From NCBI RefSeq assembly GCF_002099195.1, contig NZ_NBYX01000009.1:1-64000 (forward strand): DNA of 64,000 nucleotides. The letters are read 5' to 3'. Positions 43,143 to 55,842 of the stretch are shown piece by piece (within the stretch, counting starts at the first letter, position 1; each line of letters opens with the position of its first letter). The position numbers and the translations under genes were made by a program. Source of the DNA: Burkholderia puraquae. Lineage in GTDB: Bacteria; Pseudomonadota; Gammaproteobacteria; Burkholderiales; Burkholderiaceae. The notes under the pieces were generated by a model that made no database searches, had not been told where the DNA came from, and worked only from the letters and a program-made list of their open reading frames with translations.

Positions 43143-44375
43143 ATGACGACCTCGACCGTGACCCGCCAGACATTCGACGAAGTGATGGTGCCGGTATTTT
43201 CCCCCGCGCCGTTCGTGCCGGATCGCGCAGAGGGCTCCCGCGTGTGGGACACGGCCGGCCGCGAGTACATCGATTTCGCGTGCGGCATCGCCGTCACGTC
43301 GCTCGGCCACGGCCACCCGGAACTGCTGAAGGTCCTGGACGAACAAAGCCGCAAGCTCTGGCACATCGGCAACGGCTACACGAACGAGCCGGTGCTGCGC
43401 CTCGCGAAGCGCCTCGAATCGCTGACCTTCGCCGACCGCGCATTCTTCGCGAACTCGGGCGCAGAAGCGAACGAAGCCGCACTGAAGCTCGCACGCCGCG
43501 TCGCGTTCGATCGCCACGGCGCCGACAAGGCAGAAATCATCTCGTTCGTGCAGTCGTTCCACGGCCGCACGTTCTTCACGGTCAGCGTCGGCGGCCAGCC
43601 GAAGTACTCGGAAGGCTTCGGCCCCGTGCCGGCCGGCATCACGCACCTGCCGTACAACGACATCGAAGCCGCCAAGGCCGCGATCGGCCCGCAAACCTGC
43701 GCGGTGATCGTCGAGCCCGTGCAGGGCGAAGGCGGCGTGATCCCGGCCGATCCGGCCTTCCTGAAGGCGCTGCGCGAAGCGTGCGACGCACACGGCGCGC
43801 TGCTGATTTTCGACGAAGTGCAGACGGGCGTCGGTCGCACGGGCCAGTTCTACGCGTACATGGACACCGGCGTCACGCCGGACATCCTGACGACCGCGAA
43901 GGCGCTCGGCAACGGCTTCCCGATCGGCGCGATGCTGACGACGAACGAACTGGCTGCGCACTTCAAGGTCGGCGTGCACGGCACGACGTACGGCGGCAAC
44001 CCGCTCGCATCGGCGATCGCCGACAAGGTCGTCGAACTGATCGGCGACCCGGCTCTGCTCGAAGGCGTGCGCGAACGCAGCGTGCGCCTGAAGGGCGCGC
44101 TGGAACGCATCAACGCACGTTTCGGCATCTTCAAGGACATCCGCGGCAAGGGCCTGCTGGTCGGCGCCGAACTCACCGCCGCATTCGACGGCCGCGCGAA
44201 GGACTTCGTCACCGCCGCCGCCGAGAACGGCCTGATCATGCTGATCGCCGGCCCGAACGTGCTGCGCTTCGTCCCGTCGCTGGTGATCCCGTTCGAGGAA
44301 CTCGACGAAGGCGTCAAGCGCTTCGAGAAGGCAGTCGAACAAGTGCTCGCCGCACAGGAAGCCACCGCGCGCTGA
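43143..44375 (+). CDS. astC: Succinylornithine transaminase
   Basis: The product is 410 residues from the ATG at 43143. This class III PLP aminotransferase converts succinylornithine to succinylglutamate semialdehyde in the arginine succinyltransferase pathway. [32 protein letters not shown] and the lysine motif [15 protein letters not shown] are typical, as is [13 protein letters not shown]. It resembles AcOAT (ArgD), and context decides the call: it heads aruF, aruG, astD, astB and astE. Confidence 0.92.
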   Translation: MTTSTVTRQTFDEVMVPVFSPAPFVPDRAEGSRVWDTAGREYIDFACGIAVTSLGHGHPELLKVLDEQSRKLWHIGNGYTNEPVLRLAKRLESLTFADRAFFANSGAEANEAALKLARRVAFDRHGADKAEIISFVQSFHGRTFFTVSVGGQPKYSEGFGPVPAGITHLPYNDIEAAKAAIGPQTCAVIVEPVQGEGGVIPADPAFLKALREACDAHGALLIFDEVQTGVGRTGQFYAYMDTGVTPDILTTAKALGNGFPIGAMLTTNELAAHFKVGVHGTTYGGNPLASAIADKVVELIGDPALLEGVRERSVRLKGALERINARFGIFKDIRGKGLLVGAELTAAFDGRAKDFVTAAAENGLIMLIAGPNVLRFVPSLVIPFEELDEGVKRFEKAVEQVLAAQEATAR

Positions 44376-44405
44376 TCGGCGCGCCCATCGCTGACAGGAA
44401 CCACG

Positions 44406-45469
44406 ATGCTATTTGTTCGCCCCGGCAAACTCACGGATCTCGATGCGCTCGCGCACATGGCGCGCACCGCGCAGCCGGTCCTGCATTCGCTGCCGCACGA
44501 TCGCGCGGCGCTCGAAGCGCGCGTGGCGCTCTCCGAGGATTCGTTTCGCGCGGAAGTCGACTTCGCCGGCGAGGAGTTCTACCTCTTCGTGCTCGAGGAT
44601 TCGTCGACGGGCAAGCTGCTCGGCACGGCGAGCATCGTGGCCGCGGCCGGCTACTCGGAACCGTTCTACGCGTTCCGCAACGACGCATTGATCCACGCGT
44701 CGCGCGAGCTGCACGTGAACCGCAAGATCCACGCGCTCACGATGTCGCACGAGCTGACCGGCAAGAGCCGGCTCGCGGGCTTCTACGTCGATCCGTCGCT
44801 GCGCGGCGACGCGGCCGCGCACCTGATCTCGCGCGCACGGATGATGTACATCGCCGCGAACCGCCGCCGCTTCACGCCGGAAGTGTTCACGCTGCTGCTC
44901 GGCGTGAGCGACGGCAACGGCGCATCGCCGTTCTGGGAGGCAGTGGGGCGCAAGTTCTTCGGCCGCGACTTCACCGACGTCGACATCGCGTCGGGCGGCC
45001 GCAGCCGCACCTTCATCGCGGAAGTGATGCCGGCGTATCCGCTCTACGTGCCGCTGCTGCCGGAAGCCGCGCAGCGCGTGCTCGGCGAGCCGAACGAATC
45101 GGCGCTGCTCGCGTACGACATCCATCTCGAAGAAGGCTTCGAACCCGATCGCTTCGTCGACATCTTCGACGCGGGCCCGGTGCTGACCGCGCAGGTCGAC
45201 CGCACCGCGTGCATGAAGCACGGCATGGAGCGCGTCGTGCGCGAGGCCGCGCACCAGCAGGGCGACGTGGCCTACATGGTGTCGACGGGCAGCGGCGAAT
45301 CGTTCCGCTGCGTGCTGGCCGACCTGCCGGGCGATGCGGCCGACGCGCGGGGCGCCCATGCGCCGCTGGCCGGCGACGTACGCGCGGTGCTCGATGTGAA
45401 GGATGGCGATGTCGTGCGCTGCGTGCCGCTGCACCGTCGCGACGATGAAGATTTGAAGGGAGACGCAGC

Positions 45470-45473
<4 letters not shown>
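44406..45473 (+). CDS. aruF: Arginine N-succinyltransferase, alpha subunit type (AruF)
   Basis: The product is 355 residues. AstA-family landmarks are MLFVRPGKLTDLDALAHMA, HALTMSHELTGKSRLAGFYV, GNGASPFWEAVGRKFF and FDAGPVL. The enzyme transfers succinyl from succinyl-CoA to arginine, the first step of the pathway. As in Pseudomonas, the gene is duplicated in tandem, and the two subunits form a heteromer. Its stop overlaps the start of aruG by ATGA. Confidence 0.92.
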
Positions 45474-47987
<2,514 letters not shown>

Positions 47988-48001
47988 TCGAGGGAACGAC
48001 G

Positions 48002-49342
48002 ATGAACGCACAAGAAGCCAATTTCGACGGGCTCGTCGGCCCGACCCACAATTACGCCGGGCTGTCGTTCGGCAACGTGGCGTCGCTCAACAACGAAAAG
48101 TCGGCCGCGAATCCGAAGGCCGCCGCGAAGCAGGGGCTGCGCAAGATGAAGCAGCTCGCGGATCTCGGTTTCGCGCAAGGCGTGCTGCCGCCGCAGGAGC
48201 GGCCGTCGCTGCGCCTCTTGCGCGAGCTCGGCTTCTCGGGCAAGGACGCGGACGTGATCGCGAAGGCCGCGAAGCAGGCGCCCGAACTGCTCGCCGCGGC
48301 GAGCTCGGCGTCGGCGATGTGGACCGCGAACGCGGCCACCGTCAGCCCGTCGGCCGACACGAGCGACGGCCGTGTGCACTTCACGCCGGCGAACCTGTGC
48401 AGCAAGCTGCACCGCGCGATCGAGCACGAAGCGACGCGCCGCACGCTGTCGACGTTGTTCGCCGATCCCGCGCACTTCGCGGTGCATGAAGCGCTGACGG
48501 GCACGCCGGCACTCGGCGACGAAGGCGCGGCGAACCACACGCGCTTTTGCGCCGAATACGGCAAGCCGGGCATCGAGTTCTTCGTGTACGGCCGCGCGGA
48601 ATATCGCCGCGGCCCCGAGCCGAAGCGCTTCCCGGCCCGCCAGACCTTCGAGGCGAGCCGCGCGGTCGCGCATCGCCACGGGCTGGCCGAAGAGGCGACG
48701 GTCTACGCGCAGCAGGATCCGGACGTGATCGACGCGGGCGTATTCCACAACGACGTGATCTCGGTCGGCAACCGCGACACCCTGTTCACGCACGAGCGCG
48801 CGTTCGTCAACAAGCAGGCAATCTACGACACGCTGACCGCCGCGCTCGACGCACGCGGCGCGCGCCTGAACGTGATCGAGGTGCCCGATGCGGCCGTGAG
48901 CGTGAACGACGCGGTGACGTCGTATCTGTTCAACAGCCAGCTGCTGTCGCGCGCGGACGGCTCGCAGGTGCTCGTCGTGCCGCAGGAATGCCGTGAGAAC
49001 GCGAACGTCGCGGCCTATCTCGACGCGCTCGCGGCCGGCAACGGCCCGATTCACGACGTGCTCGTGTTCGACCTGCGCGAAAGCATGAAGAACGGCGGCG
49101 GCCCTGCCTGCCTGCGCCTGCGCGTCGTGCTGAACGAAGCGGAACGCGCGGCCGTCACGTCGAACGTGTGGATCAACGACACGCTGTTCACGTCGCTCGA
49201 CACGTGGATCGACCGTCACTATCGCGATCGCCTCGCACCGGAAGACCTCGCCGATCCGGCGCTGCTCGACGAATCGCGCACGGCGCTCGACGAACTCACG
49301 CAGATCCTGCGCGTCGGTTCGCTGTATGACTTCCAGCGCTGA
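48002..49342 (+). CDS. astB: N-succinylarginine dihydrolase
   Basis: The product is 446 residues from the ATG at 48002; the same frame is open far upstream inside astD but is not coding there. The start [20 protein letters not shown] is canonical for AstB. The guanidino-group-modifying fold shows [11 protein letters not shown] with the catalytic His and [15 protein letters not shown] containing the catalytic Cys. It hydrolyses succinylarginine to succinylornithine, releasing ammonia and CO2. It overlaps astE by 17 bases. Confidence 0.95.
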   Translation: MNAQEANFDGLVGPTHNYAGLSFGNVASLNNEKSAANPKAAAKQGLRKMKQLADLGFAQGVLPPQERPSLRLLRELGFSGKDADVIAKAAKQAPELLAAASSASAMWTANAATVSPSADTSDGRVHFTPANLCSKLHRAIEHEATRRTLSTLFADPAHFAVHEALTGTPALGDEGAANHTRFCAEYGKPGIEFFVYGRAEYRRGPEPKRFPARQTFEASRAVAHRHGLAEEATVYAQQDPDVIDAGVFHNDVISVGNRDTLFTHERAFVNKQAIYDTLTAALDARGARLNVIEVPDAAVSVNDAVTSYLFNSQLLSRADGSQVLVVPQECRENANVAAYLDALAAGNGPIHDVLVFDLRESMKNGGGPACLRLRVVLNEAERAAVTSNVWINDTLFTSLDTWIDRHYRDRLAPEDLADPALLDESRTALDELTQILRVGSLYDFQR

Positions 49343-50393
49343 TTCCCGCATGGCCGCGCTGCTCGACGACTTCCTCTCGTTCACGCTGGCCGGTAGCACG
49401 CCGTCCGCAACGGACGGCACCTGCGCCGCCGGCGCCGTGCGCTGGCAATGGCTCGGCGACGGGCTGCTCGCGCTCGAACCGGCTGCAGTCGAGGCCGCCG
49501 GCACGGGGCGCGCGAGCGTGCTCGTGTCGGCCGGCGTGCACGGCGACGAGACGGCGCCGATCGAGCTGCTGTCGATGCTCGTGCGCGATCTCGCCTCAGG
49601 CGAGCTGCCGCTCGCGTGCCGGCTGCTCGTCGTGCTCGGCAACGTGCCGGCGATGCGCGCCGGCGAACGCTATCTCGACGACGACCTGAACCGCCTGTTC
49701 AGCGGCCGTCACGCGCAGGTGCCCGCCAGCCGCGAAGCGCCGCGCGCCGCACGGCTCGAAGCGGCCGCGGCCGCGTTCTTCGCGGCCGCGCCGGCCGGCG
49801 CCGCGCGCTGGCACATCGACATGCACACGGCGATCCGCGCGTCGGTGTTCGAGCAGTTCGCGCTGCTGCCGCACACGGGCATGCCGCCGACGCGCACGAT
49901 GTTCGAATGGCTCGGCGACGCACGCATCGCGGCCGTGCTGCTGCACACCGCGAAGGGCAACACGTACTCGCATTTCACGGCCGAACACTGCGGTGCGCTC
50001 GCGTGCACGCTGGAACTCGGCAAGGTGCGCCCGTTCGGCCAGAACGACCTGACGCGCTTCGCGCCGGCCGACCGCGCGGTGCGCAAGCTCGTGTCGGGCG
50101 CGCAGCGCGATACGGACGCAGAGGGCGGCCATCCGTCGCTGCCGCGCGTCTTCACGGTGATCGACCAGATCACGAAGCAGAGCGACGCGCTCGAGCTGTT
50201 CGTCGCGGCCGACGTCGCGAACTTCACCGCGTTTGCACGCGGCACGGTGCTCGCGCAGGACGGCGACTACCGCTACACGGTGACGCACGACGAGGAACGG
50301 ATCGTGTTTCCGAACCCGACCGTGAAGCCGGGCCTGCGCGCGGGCCTGCTCGTCGTCGACACGACCCGCGAGACGATCGCGGCGCTCGTCTGA
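49326..50393 (+). CDS. astE: Succinylglutamate desuccinylase
   Basis: The product is 355 residues from the ATG at 49326, which overlaps the astB end; an ATG at 49350 would avoid the overlap and is an alternative. The zinc-carboxypeptidase-like fold is shown by [16 protein letters not shown] (zinc ligands His and Glu), the arginine region [12 protein letters not shown] and [10 protein letters not shown] (third ligand His). The enzyme releases glutamate and succinate, the last step of the pathway. It completes the ast operon. Confidence 0.93.
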   Translation: MTSSADSRMAALLDDFLSFTLAGSTPSATDGTCAAGAVRWQWLGDGLLALEPAAVEAAGTGRASVLVSAGVHGDETAPIELLSMLVRDLASGELPLACRLLVVLGNVPAMRAGERYLDDDLNRLFSGRHAQVPASREAPRAARLEAAAAAFFAAAPAGAARWHIDMHTAIRASVFEQFALLPHTGMPPTRTMFEWLGDARIAAVLLHTAKGNTYSHFTAEHCGALACTLELGKVRPFGQNDLTRFAPADRAVRKLVSGAQRDTDAEGGHPSLPRVFTVIDQITKQSDALELFVAADVANFTAFARGTVLAQDGDYRYTVTHDEERIVFPNPTVKPGLRAGLLVVDTTRETIAALV

Positions 50394-50748
50394 CGGTGAC
50401 CGATTGCGCGTGGCTGCGGCGACCTGCGGCCCGCGCATCGCCCGGCAACCATTCCATTTCCGAGATGAATCCCGCGTGCCGCGCAGACGGCCCGCGCGTC
50501 GCGCTTGCGTATTTGCGACATCGTCTTGCAAGTTCGATGGGCTGCCCGGCTGATGTCGGCGCACGCAGTGCAGCATGACGTGCCGGCGGCTGCTTTGCCG
50601 TATCGGGCCGCGCGGATTGGTACAATCGCGGCCTTGCGGCTGTTGCGCCGCATCACGGCGCGGCGGCAGCATTGCCGGGGTCATCCGACCCTGCAATGAT
50701 GCATGCGCCCGTAGTTCCGGAACATTCGAGTATCGAGGAGAACACCTG
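50394..50748. other. 355-bp interval before the binding-protein gene
   Basis: No gene is supported. A TACAAT box at 50621-50626 may be the -10 of a promoter for the downstream binding protein, with only a poorly spaced TTGCCG upstream. The length suggests the gene is transcribed separately from astE. Confidence 0.4.
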
Positions 50749-51543
50749 ATGAAGTTGGATTGGCGTAAAGTGGCCGCGCATGCGGTGGTGGCGGCATCGG
50801 CCGTGGCGGCAGGCAGCGCGATGGCAGCGGATCTGAAAGAGATCCGTTTCGGCGTCGAAGCCTCGTACGCGCCGTTCGAATACAAGACGCCCGACGGCAA
50901 GCTGACCGGCTTCGATATCGACATCGGCAACGCGGTGTGCGCGAAGCTGAAGACGAAGTGCGTGTGGGTCGAGAACGACTTCGACGGCCTGATCCCGGCG
51001 CTGCAGGCGCGCAAGTTCGATGCGATCAACTCGGACATGACGATCACCGACCAGCGCAAGCACGCGATCGCGTTCACCGATCCGATCTACACGATTCCGA
51101 ACCAGCTGATCGCGAAGCAGGGCACCGGCCTGCTGCCGACCCCGCAATCGCTGAAGGGCAAGCGCGTCGGCGTGCTGCAGGGCACGATCCAGGAAGCGTA
51201 CGCGAAGAAGAAGTGGGCGCCGGCCGGCGTCGAAGTCGTGCCGTACCAGACGCAGGATCTGGCCTATGCCGACCTGAAGTCGGGCCGTCTCGACGCGACG
51301 TTCCAGGATGCGGAAGCCGGTGCGAAGGGCTTCCTGTCGAAGCCGCAAGGCCAGGGCTTCGCGTTCGCGGGCGGTACCGTGAGCGACGCCGAGATCCTCG
51401 GCTCGGGCGTCGGCTTCGGCCTGCGCAAGAACGACGCGGCGCTGAAGACCGCGCTCGATCAGGCGCTGAAGGAGCTGAAGGCCGACGGCACGATCGACAA
51501 CCTCGCGAAGAAGTACTTCAGCGTGCCCGTGACGCTCAAGTAA
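50749..51543 (+). CDS. Periplasmic basic amino-acid binding protein (ArgT/HisJ/AotJ type)
   Basis: The product is 264 residues from the ATG at 50749 with GAGGAG upstream. A signal peptide ends near GSAMAA (residue 24). The mature protein shows the family blocks IRFGVEASYAPFEYKTPDGK, GFDIDIGNAVCAKL, FDGLIPALQARKFDAI and MTITDQRKHAIAFTDP. It binds arginine, ornithine, lysine or histidine. The transporter genes at 36933-39148 lack an adjacent binding protein, so this is the likely partner although some 11.6 kb away across the ast genes. Confidence 0.9.
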   Translation: MKLDWRKVAAHAVVAASAVAAGSAMAADLKEIRFGVEASYAPFEYKTPDGKLTGFDIDIGNAVCAKLKTKCVWVENDFDGLIPALQARKFDAINSDMTITDQRKHAIAFTDPIYTIPNQLIAKQGTGLLPTPQSLKGKRVGVLQGTIQEAYAKKKWAPAGVEVVPYQTQDLAYADLKSGRLDATFQDAEAGAKGFLSKPQGQGFAFAGGTVSDAEILGSGVGFGLRKNDAALKTALDQALKELKADGTIDNLAKKYFSVPVTLK

Positions 51544-51570
51544 GCGTTGCGTTCAATCGCACGATGTAAA

Positions 51571-51605
51571 AAAACCGGCCGCTGATGCGGCCGGTTTGTT
51601 TTTGG
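51571..51605 (+). terminator. Rho-independent terminator
   Basis: AAACCGGCCGC and GCGGCCGGTTT form an 11-bp perfect stem with a TGAT loop, followed by GTTTTTG. Confidence 0.9.
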
Positions 51606-51654
51606 CGGCGGGAAATGATGTGAACCGCGGCGCGGGCAGCGGCCGGCGGCGGCG

Positions 51655-53154
51655 TCAGGCCGGAAAGAACCGGCCCAGTTCGTGCGCGAGCTCGTTGAGC
51701 ACGCCCATCTCCTGCTGCGTGATCTTGCGCGCCGGCTGCGCACCCGCCCAGTCGCCGTACAGCAGCGCGACGGTCGTCGTGCCGACGCGTACGGGCAGCA
51801 GCACGAACGCGCGGGCGTCGTCGAATGCGTCGAGATACCACGCGGGCAGGCGCTTGAGCATCTTCGGCTCCTGCGCCTGCTCGATGAAGATGCCGACCGA
51901 GTTCGAGATCGCGAGATGAAACACGTCCGGCTCGAAGCGCTCGTCGAAGCGCAGCCGGTCGAGCGTCGTGTCGACGCCGGGGCCGAAGCCGAGGCGCGCG
52001 GCGAACATGCCGTCGTCGTGACGCACGAACATTACGGTGCGCGTGAACGCGAGGCCGGCCAGCAGGCTTTCCGACGCGAGCGCGAGCACGGGTGTGAGCA
52101 CGTGCTCGGACGGCAGCGCGCGCAGGTCCGCGAGGCCGGCTTCGAGGCATGCCTCGGGCTCGGCCTGCGCGCGTGCGATTGCATCGGCGTTCGCGCGCAG
52201 CTCGACGATCTCGCGCATCACGGTGTCGCTCGCTTCCTCGCGCGCGAGCCGCTCGGCGATCTCGACGAGCGCGTCGGATTCCATGTCGAGTTCCGCGCCG
52301 TAGTGCTGCGCGAGCGCCGCGATGCGCGCGTCGCGCTGCGGGCTTGCGGGCATCACGAGCGCGCCCGCGACGTCGGTCGAGCAGCGGCTGATCGTGCGCA
52401 GCCAGCGGACGCGGTCGGCCGGGCCGTCGTCGGTCGGATGGCCCGCGTCGCGGTCGTCCTCTTCGTTGCCGAACGCGTCGGCGCGGACCACGTGGTCGTG
52501 GTCGGCCATCCCTGCGCGGATCACGTCGGGCAACCGCCAGCGCGCGGCCGCCTCGAGCCCGATCTCGTCGAAGCCGACGCCGAGCACGTCGATGCAGGCG
52601 GCCGCTTCGTCGCCGTTCAGCTCGGCCGCGCGGCGCCGGATCCGGTCCCATTCGCTGTCGAGATAACAGACGACGAGCAGCTTGCCGACCTGGCGCATCA
52701 ACGTGCAGACAACGGCTTCCTCGCCCGCGCGCAGCTCGGCGCGCTCGGTGAGCTTGCGCGCGACGCAGCCGGACAGCAGCGCGCGATTCAGTTCGAGCTT
52801 CGCGTCGATGCGCCGCGGCGTACTGTGGTGGAAATGGTCGACGAGCTTGAGCCCGACGACCAGATGGCCGACGGCGTCCATGCCGAGCACCATCAGTGCG
52901 CGGGTCACGGTCGTGATGTTGCCGCCGAACGCCATGTACATCGCGGAGTTCGCGAGCCGCAGCACTTTCTGCGTGAGCGCGAAGTCCGACAGCACGACGC
53001 GCACGAGCGCGGTGAAGTCGAGATCGTCGTTCTTCATCGCGGCCATCGTCGCGCGCAGCGATTCCGACAGCAACGGGAAATCGCCCCGTTCGTTCATCCG
53101 GGCCCACAGCTTGTCGAGCAATGCGGTGCGGGGCAGGTATTCGGTGGTTGACAT
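51655..53154 (-). CDS. HDOD-domain signalling protein
   Basis: The product is 499 residues. The N-terminal half is an HDOD domain, a catalytically dead relative of HD phosphohydrolases (FPLLSESLRATMAAMKN, DFALTQKVLRLANSAMY, LMRQVGKLLVVCYL). The C-terminal third resembles a GAF-like sensor domain. HDOD proteins often work with cyclic-di-GMP or stress signalling. The gene lies 27 bases after the PAS-GGDEF-EAL gene on the same strand, so the two likely form an operon and pathway. Confidence 0.82.
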   Translation of the reverse strand: MSTTEYLPRTALLDKLWARMNERGDFPLLSESLRATMAAMKNDDLDFTALVRVVLSDFALTQKVLRLANSAMYMAFGGNITTVTRALMVLGMDAVGHLVVGLKLVDHFHHSTPRRIDAKLELNRALLSGCVARKLTERAELRAGEEAVVCTLMRQVGKLLVVCYLDSEWDRIRRRAAELNGDEAAACIDVLGVGFDEIGLEAAARWRLPDVIRAGMADHDHVVRADAFGNEEDDRDAGHPTDDGPADRVRWLRTISRCSTDVAGALVMPASPQRDARIAALAQHYGAELDMESDALVEIAERLAREEASDTVMREIVELRANADAIARAQAEPEACLEAGLADLRALPSEHVLTPVLALASESLLAGLAFTRTVMFVRHDDGMFAARLGFGPGVDTTLDRLRFDERFEPDVFHLAISNSVGIFIEQAQEPKMLKRLPAWYLDAFDDARAFVLLPVRVGTTTVALLYGDWAGAQPARKITQQEMGVLNELAHELGRFFPA

Positions 53155-53181
53155 ACGGATCTGTCCGGTTCGCCGCGCGCG

Positions 53182-55017
53182 TCAGGCGGCGGCGTGCAGG
53201 TGCAGTTGCTGTGCCTCGAAGCGCCGCGCGAGCTCCTCGGATGGCAGCGCCTGGCAGACGAGCCAGCCCTGGATATGGTTGCAGCCCATCTCCGTCAGCA
53301 ATTCGCGCTGCGCCTCGGTCTCGACGCCTTCCGCGACGAGCTCGAGATCGAGCGTCTGCGCGAGGCCGACCACCGCCGACACGATCGCGCGGTCGTTGCG
53401 CGAGGTCAGCAGGTTCTCGACGAAACTGCGGTCGATCTTCAGCTTCGCGAGCGGGAAGCGCTGCAGATAAGCGAGGCTCGAATAGCCGGTACCGAAATCG
53501 TCGATCGCGAAGCGGATGCCGAGATCGGTCAGCTCCTCGAGCAGCCCCTTTGCCTGCGCGGGATCGTGCATCAGCAGGCTTTCGGTGATCTCGAGCACGA
53601 TGCGGCGCGGGTCGATGCCCGTCAGCGCGATCGCCTCGCGCACGCTCTGCGTGAAGCGCGGATCGCGGAACTGCTGCGGCGACACGTTGACCGCCACGTA
53701 CTGCAGCGCGAGCCCCTGGCCGTCCCAGGCGACGAGCTGCATGCACGCGGCCTTGAGTACCCAGTTGCCGAGATAGTTGATCAGGCCGATCGATTCGGCG
53801 AGCGGAATGAAGGTCGCCGGCGGCACGAGGCCGTGCACCGGATGGCGCCAGCGGATCAGCGCCTCGACGCCGACCACCGCGCCCGACTGGCTGCGCGTGA
53901 TCGGCTGGAAATGGAGCGAAAACTCGCCGTTGCGCACGCCGTCATACAGGTCGGCTTCGAGCTTCAGCCGCTCGGCGTCGGCCGGATCGTCGACGGGCGC
54001 GTGGAACGCGAGCGCATTGCCGCCCGACGCCTTCGCCTGCGCGAGCGCGTGGTCGGCGCGGCGCAGCAGCGGGCTGTGGTGCTGCGCGCGATGGGGCGCG
54101 GCGCGCTCGTCAGGGTAGAGCGCGATGCCGATGCTCGCGGACAGGTGCACGGTCTGCCCCTGGTACACGTAGGGCGCGCGCACCGCGGCCTGCAGCCGGC
54201 GCGCGAGCGCATCGGCGGCATTGCTCGCCTGGGTGCGGTCCGGCGCGCCGAGCACGACCGCGAACTTGTCGCTCGCGACGCGCGCGAGCCGCTCGTTCGG
54301 CGTGACGAGCGCCTTCAGCCGCTGTGCGGTCTCGCGCAGCAGCATGTCGCCCGCGTCGTAGCCGAGCGCGCGGTTGATCCGCTGGTAGTCGTCGAGGTCG
54401 AGCAGCAGCAGTGCCGCGCAGGTGCCGTCTTCGTCGGCGGCCTGCTGCGCGCGCATCAGCGCGGGCACGAGCGCGGAGAGATTATCGAGCCCCGTCATCG
54501 GGTCGTGGTGCATTTCGTAGGTCAGGCGCGCCTCGAGCGCGCGCCACGACGACACGTCGAACGCCGCGATCGCGAACCCGTCGACGCCGTGGTGGCGGCT
54601 CTTGAACGCGCGAATCTCGACGTCCAGCGGGTAGGTAAGCGACTTGACGATGCACATCGTCGCCTTCTCGACCTGGCCGGAACGCGCGGCGCGCGCAAGC
54701 AGGCCTTCGAGCGCCGCGGTATCCTGTTCGGCGATCAGGTCGCGCAGCGTCAGCGTGTGCAGGTAGTCGCGGTGGTAGCCGATGAAGCGCAGGCTGGCGT
54801 CGGACACGTACAGAAAGCGCAGCTCGCGGTCGACATGGGCGAGGAAATCCACCGTGCCGACTGTCTGTTCCAGCCAGTTGCGCACGGAGTCGTCGCGTCG
54901 CGGCGCGCCGGCGCGCGCGGGCATCAGCGCGCCGCCCGACCAGGCGAAGCGGCGCAGCGTATGCAAGGCGCTGCGCCAGGAGCCCTTGCGTGACGTCTGT
55001 TTCCTGTTGGCTTCCAT
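53182..55017 (-). CDS. PAS-GGDEF-EAL protein, cyclic-di-GMP phosphodiesterase with degenerate GGDEF
   Basis: The product is 611 residues. A PAS-like sensor lies at about 50-165 (DRELRFLYVSDASLRFIGYH). The GGDEF domain follows, but its active motif reads VASDKFAVVLG instead of GGDEF, so cyclase activity is unlikely. The EAL domain retains GVEALIRWRHP, VNVSPQQF, LEITESLL, IDDFGTGYSSL, KIDRSFV and AEGVET, the full set for phosphodiesterase activity. The protein should degrade cyclic-di-GMP under control of the PAS domain. It heads the two-gene unit with the HDOD gene. Confidence 0.9.
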   Translation of the reverse strand: MEANRKQTSRKGSWRSALHTLRRFAWSGGALMPARAGAPRRDDSVRNWLEQTVGTVDFLAHVDRELRFLYVSDASLRFIGYHRDYLHTLTLRDLIAEQDTAALEGLLARAARSGQVEKATMCIVKSLTYPLDVEIRAFKSRHHGVDGFAIAAFDVSSWRALEARLTYEMHHDPMTGLDNLSALVPALMRAQQAADEDGTCAALLLLDLDDYQRINRALGYDAGDMLLRETAQRLKALVTPNERLARVASDKFAVVLGAPDRTQASNAADALARRLQAAVRAPYVYQGQTVHLSASIGIALYPDERAAPHRAQHHSPLLRRADHALAQAKASGGNALAFHAPVDDPADAERLKLEADLYDGVRNGEFSLHFQPITRSQSGAVVGVEALIRWRHPVHGLVPPATFIPLAESIGLINYLGNWVLKAACMQLVAWDGQGLALQYVAVNVSPQQFRDPRFTQSVREAIALTGIDPRRIVLEITESLLMHDPAQAKGLLEELTDLGIRFAIDDFGTGYSSLAYLQRFPLAKLKIDRSFVENLLTSRNDRAIVSAVVGLAQTLDLELVAEGVETEAQRELLTEMGCNHIQGWLVCQALPSEELARRFEAQQLHLHAAA

Positions 55018-55127
55018 GTTTCTCGCTGACGTGAAGGGCTGGAACCGGTTGTCCGGAAGGAATAACGGCAGGCGGTGCGAAATCTTTAACCGGCCGGCTG
55101 CGGATGGTGCTGCCGCCGGACCGGATC

Positions 55128-55166
55128 GGCCACGCTGGTGTTCGACAGTCGAACACCAGCGTGGCC
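55128..55166. repeat. Perfect 18-bp inverted repeat with 3-nt loop upstream of the peroxiredoxin
   Basis: Bases 55128-55145 pair without mismatch with 55149-55166 around CAG. The structure lies between divergent genes, 37 bases before the peroxiredoxin start. It could be a regulator site or a very stable 5' leader hairpin. There is no T-run, and neither flanking gene ends there, so it is not a terminator. Confidence 0.85.
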
Positions 55167-55203
55167 TACATCGAGGCTGACTTTATAAGAAATGAGGACG
55201 CAG

Positions 55204-55755
55204 ATGAAGCGAAAACTGTTGCTGAGCGCTGCCGTGGCGGCGCTGGTGGCCGGCCATGCACTGATGGCGCAGGCGGAACTGAAGCCGGGCGCCGCGGCGC
55301 CCGATTTCACGACGCAGGCGTCGCTGGGCGGCAAGACTTACACGTACGCGCTCGCGGACGCGCTGAAGCAGGGGCCGGTCGTGCTGTATTTCTATCCGGC
55401 CGCGTTCACGAAGGGCTGCACGATCGAGGCGCACGCGTTCGCAGACGCGGTCGACCGTTACAAGGCTTACGGCGCGACCGTGATCGGCGTGTCGGCTGAC
55501 AAGATCGACACGCTGACGAAGTTCTCGGTGAGCGAGTGCCGGAGCAAGTTTCCGGTCGCGGCCGATCCGGACGCGAAGATCATCCGGGAATACGACGCGA
55601 AGCTGCCGGCGATCGACCGCGCGAACCGCGTGTCCTACGTGATTTCGCCGGAAGGGAAGATTCTCTACGAATACACGAGCATGTCGCCCGACAAGCACGT
55701 CGAGAACACGCTCGCCGCCGTGAAGGCGTGGGCCGACGCGCATCCGAAGCAGTAA
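55204..55755 (+). CDS. Exported peroxiredoxin (AhpC/TSA, Bcp-like)
   Basis: The product is 183 residues from the ATG at 55204, chosen because GAGG lies 6 bases upstream; an ATG at 55192 would only add four residues. A signal peptide ends near LMAQAE (residue 25). The peroxidatic cysteine is Cys72 in FTKGCTIEAHAF, where Lys replaces the more usual Pro before GC. Cys112 (SECRSKFPV) may be the resolving cysteine. The enzyme reduces peroxides in the periplasm. It stands alone, with a strong inverted repeat upstream. Confidence 0.88.
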   Translation: MKRKLLLSAAVAALVAGHALMAQAELKPGAAAPDFTTQASLGGKTYTYALADALKQGPVVLYFYPAAFTKGCTIEAHAFADAVDRYKAYGATVIGVSADKIDTLTKFSVSECRSKFPVAADPDAKIIREYDAKLPAIDRANRVSYVISPEGKILYEYTSMSPDKHVENTLAAVKAWADAHPKQ

Positions 55756-55775
55756 GCGGGCCCCCGCGCGTCAAA

Positions 55776-55796
55776 GCGGCCCGCCGTGCGGGCCGC
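55776..55796. terminator. Hairpin between convergent genes
   Basis: GCGGCCCGC and GCGGGCCGC form a perfect 9-bp stem with a CGT loop between the peroxiredoxin and the convergent SDR gene. No T-run is present. Confidence 0.55.
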
Positions 55797-55842
55797 CGGT
55801 ACGGAACAGCACGCCGCCGCAGCGTGGCGGCGCGCGAGGCCG

